In this document: one piece after another, positions 5,625-6,830 of the stretch
Layout: every line of letters starts with the position of its first letter
Numbering within the stretch: the first letter of the stretch is position 1
Assembly: GCA_002431975.1 (NCBI GenBank)
Contig: DJFA01000072.1
Coordinates: forward strand, 7,845 to 14,674
Reading direction: 5' to 3'
Origin: Ruminococcus sp. UBA5884
GTDB lineage: Bacteria > Bacillota > Clostridia > Oscillospirales > Ruminococcaceae
DNA: 6,830 nucleotides
Program-made: the position numbers and the translations under genes
Notes under the pieces: generated by a model
Told to the model about the DNA's origin: nothing
Seen by the model: only the letters and a program-made list of their open reading frames with translations
Database searches by the model: none

Positions 5625-5916
5625 ATAAGCCCTAAATATTAAATATAATATAACATTGCAGGAATGGAATCACGATATAGACCATGTACATATACTTTTC
5701 AAAGCACACCCTAACACAGAAATAAGCAAATTCATAAATGCATATAAAAGTGCAAGTAGTAGATTACTAAAAAAAGAATATCCACAAATTAAGCAGAAAT
5801 TGTGGAAAGAATATTTTTGGAGTCAAAGTTTTTGTTTGATTTCTACAGGTGGAGCAAATATTGAAACTATAAGAAAATATATAGAAAGGCAAGGTGAAAA
5901 ACATGAAACAAAATAA
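5625..5916 (+). pseudogene. tnpA: IS200/IS605-type TnpA (Y1 transposase), 5'-truncated and frameshifted
   Basis: The open part (5656-5916, 86 residues from a TTG) matches the C-terminal two thirds of Y1 / HUH single-strand transposases. It has the HUH motif in DHVHILF (His-Val-His), the segment SKFINAYKSASSRLLKKEYP, LWKEYFWSQSF, and the catalytic Tyr in the final helix IRKYIERQ. Family members are usually about 130-150 residues, so the N-terminal strand and helix region is missing and no proper start or ribosome binding site exists. Reading upstream, ISPKY (5625-5639) and NITLQEW (from 5647) would join in frame if one copy of the 7-bp direct repeat TAAATAT at 5633-5646 were removed. With both copies the frame breaks, and TAA at 5619-5621 blocks it further up. 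The catalytic residues survive, but the protein is very probably inactive. The 3' end overlaps tnpB by 14 bp, as is normal for this family. Confidence 0.8.
5633..5646 (+). repeat. 7-bp tandem duplication TAAATAT x2 disrupting tnpA
   Basis: Two adjacent copies of TAAATAT, at 5633-5639 and 5640-5646. Removing one restores the reading ISPKY-NITLQEW, which fits the family. The duplication therefore looks like a slippage mutation that inactivated tnpA rather than a functional repeat. Confidence 0.6.
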
Positions 5917-6830
5917 AGCATACAAATTTAGGATATACCCAAATGAAGAACAAAAGATAATATTTGCTAAAACGTTTGGTTGTACAAGATTTATCTATAA
6001 TAAGATGTTATCAGATAAGATAGATTACTACCAACAAACCAAACAAAAATTAAATAATACACCTGCACAATACAAAACTGAATTTGAATGGCTTAAAGAA
6101 GTGGATAGTTTGGCACTTGCTAACGCTCAAATGAACTTACAAAAAGCCTTTACCAACTTTTTCAATAATCCTAAAAGTGGATTTCCAAAATTCAAAAGTA
6201 AACATAAAAATAGAAAAAGTTACACTACAAATAATCAAAGAAATACTATCACATTGAAAAATGGTTATTTAAAACTTCCGAAATTAGTGGACTTAGTAAG
6301 GGTAAAACAACATAGACAGATACCTAAAGACCATAAAATTAAGTCTGTGACTATAAGTCAAACTACAAGTGGAAAGTATTATGCAAGTATTCTATGTGAG
6401 TATGAAAGTCAAATACAAACAGTAGAACCTAAAACTTTCTTAGGATTAGACTTTTCTATGAAAGAACTATATGTTGCAAGTGATAATACTTCTGCTGAAT
6501 ATCCAAGATATTTTAGAAAATCTCAAGAAAAGTTAGCAAGAGAACAGAGAAAACTCTCTAAATGTGTGACAGGCAGTCAAAAAAGGAATAAGCAACGTCT
6601 TAAAGTTGCTAAACTACATGAAAAAGTAGCTAATCAAAGAAAAGACTTCTTGCATAAATTATCAAGGCAGATAGCCAATGCCTATGATTGTGTATGTATT
6701 GAAGATTTGGATATGAAAGCTATGTCACAAGCATTAAATTTTGGAAAGTCTGTTGCTGATAATAGTTGGGGTGTGTTTACAACTTTTCTAAAATATAAAC
6801 TTGAAGATTTAGGAAAGCAACTCATCAAAA
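5903..6830 (+). CDS. tnpB: TnpB, RNA-guided nuclease of an IS200/IS605 element (partial, 309 aa seen)
   Basis: ATG 5903 is preceded by AAGGTG 6 nt upstream and lies inside the end of tnpA (14-bp overlap). The frame is open to the window edge with no stop. Residues 1-35 (YKFRIYPNEEQKIIF, then FGCTRFIYNKML) are the N-terminal helix-turn-helix / OrfB_Zn-type start. Residues 90-103 (PKSGFPKFKSK) and 143-166 belong to the wedge / beta-barrel region. The RuvC-like domain begins at FLGLDFSMKELYV with the first catalytic Asp, D183. The arginine- and lysine-rich bridge-like helix follows (about 205-250, with REQRKLSKCVTGSQKRNKQR), then the second catalytic residue in CVCIEDLDM, E267, and SQALNFGKSVADNSWG. 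The zinc-ribbon and third catalytic Asp would lie beyond the window; full length is usually about 370-400. TnpB proteins are known to cut DNA guided by an RNA from the element's right end and help to retain the element. Everything visible looks intact, in contrast to tnpA. Confidence 0.93.
   Translation, partial: MKQNKAYKFRIYPNEEQKIIFAKTFGCTRFIYNKMLSDKIDYYQQTKQKLNNTPAQYKTEFEWLKEVDSLALANAQMNLQKAFTNFFNNPKSGFPKFKSKHKNRKSYTTNNQRNTITLKNGYLKLPKLVDLVRVKQHRQIPKDHKIKSVTISQTTSGKYYASILCEYESQIQTVEPKTFLGLDFSMKELYVASDNTSAEYPRYFRKSQEKLAREQRKLSKCVTGSQKRNKQRLKVAKLHEKVANQRKDFLHKLSRQIANAYDCVCIEDLDMKAMSQALNFGKSVADNSWGVFTTFLKYKLEDLGKQLIK

Larger units (their letters stand above)
5625..6830 (+). mobile_element. 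IS200/IS605-family element, left part degraded, right part beyond window
   Basis: A tnpA remnant overlapping tnpB on the same strand is the standard layout of IS605/IS1341-like elements. Codon use is visibly richer in AAA, ATA and AAT than the pilin and LRR genes, in keeping with separate origin. I could not identify a convincing left-end hairpin between 5598 and 5640, and the right end, where the guide (omega) RNA normally lies, is outside the window. The left boundary given is the start of recognisable tnpA homology, not the true end of the element. Confidence 0.75.

Noticed and set aside
5598..5655. Left-end hairpin of the IS200/IS605 element
   Set aside because: Only weak AT-rich pairings (AATATT-type) are present, and I cannot identify a subterminal hairpin with confidence; this stretch reads better as degraded tnpA.

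Overview
The window looks like a chromosomal segment of a low-GC Gram-positive anaerobe of the Ruminococcus / Oscillospiraceae type. The evidence is a dockerin-tailed secreted leucine-rich-repeat (LRR) protein, tandem type IV pilin-like genes with a C-terminal body like those known from cellulose-adhering ruminococci, consensus sigma-A promoters with extended -10 elements, and strong AGGAGG-type ribosome binding sites. The genus call is an inference from these families; no rRNA or housekeeping gene is present to confirm it.

Positions 39-3951 (minus strand): a two-gene operon of BspA-like (LRR_5 / Treponema-type) LRR proteins. The promoter-proximal gene encodes a 318-residue secreted protein with a signal peptide, an LRR body and a type I dockerin. 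Five bases downstream begins a 972-residue LRR protein with no signal peptide and about 46 cysteines, made of three successive head-repeats-tail modules. Its Shine-Dalgarno lies inside the last codons of the dockerin gene, and a strong hairpin terminator follows its stop. The operon promoter appears to be at 4158-4186, giving a leader of about 200 nt that contains a hairpin-rich, MITE-like repeat (4010-4132) and an inverted repeat that touches the dockerin gene's ribosome binding site.

Positions 4286-5567 (plus strand, divergent): two tandem type IV prepilin-like genes (154 and 187 residues), each with its own extended -10 promoter, and a terminator after the second. They share the prepilin peptidase site, a near-identical stretch after the membrane helix and a common C-terminal pattern, so they look like diverged duplicates. 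No pilus assembly genes are present.

Positions about 5569-6830 (plus strand): an A-rich IS200/IS605-type element. The tnpA-like gene lacks its N-terminal part and carries a 7-bp tandem duplication that breaks the frame just before the HUH motif. The overlapping tnpB is open to the window edge (309 residues seen), with two of its three RuvC-like acidic residues visible.

Taken together, the LRR-dockerin protein and the pilins suggest a surface / adhesion locus, perhaps connected with plant-fibre attachment, next to a decaying transposon. I did not find a wholly new system. The most unusual items are the leaderless, cysteine-rich triple-module LRR protein coupled to a secreted dockerin protein, and the repeat placed in that operon's leader.
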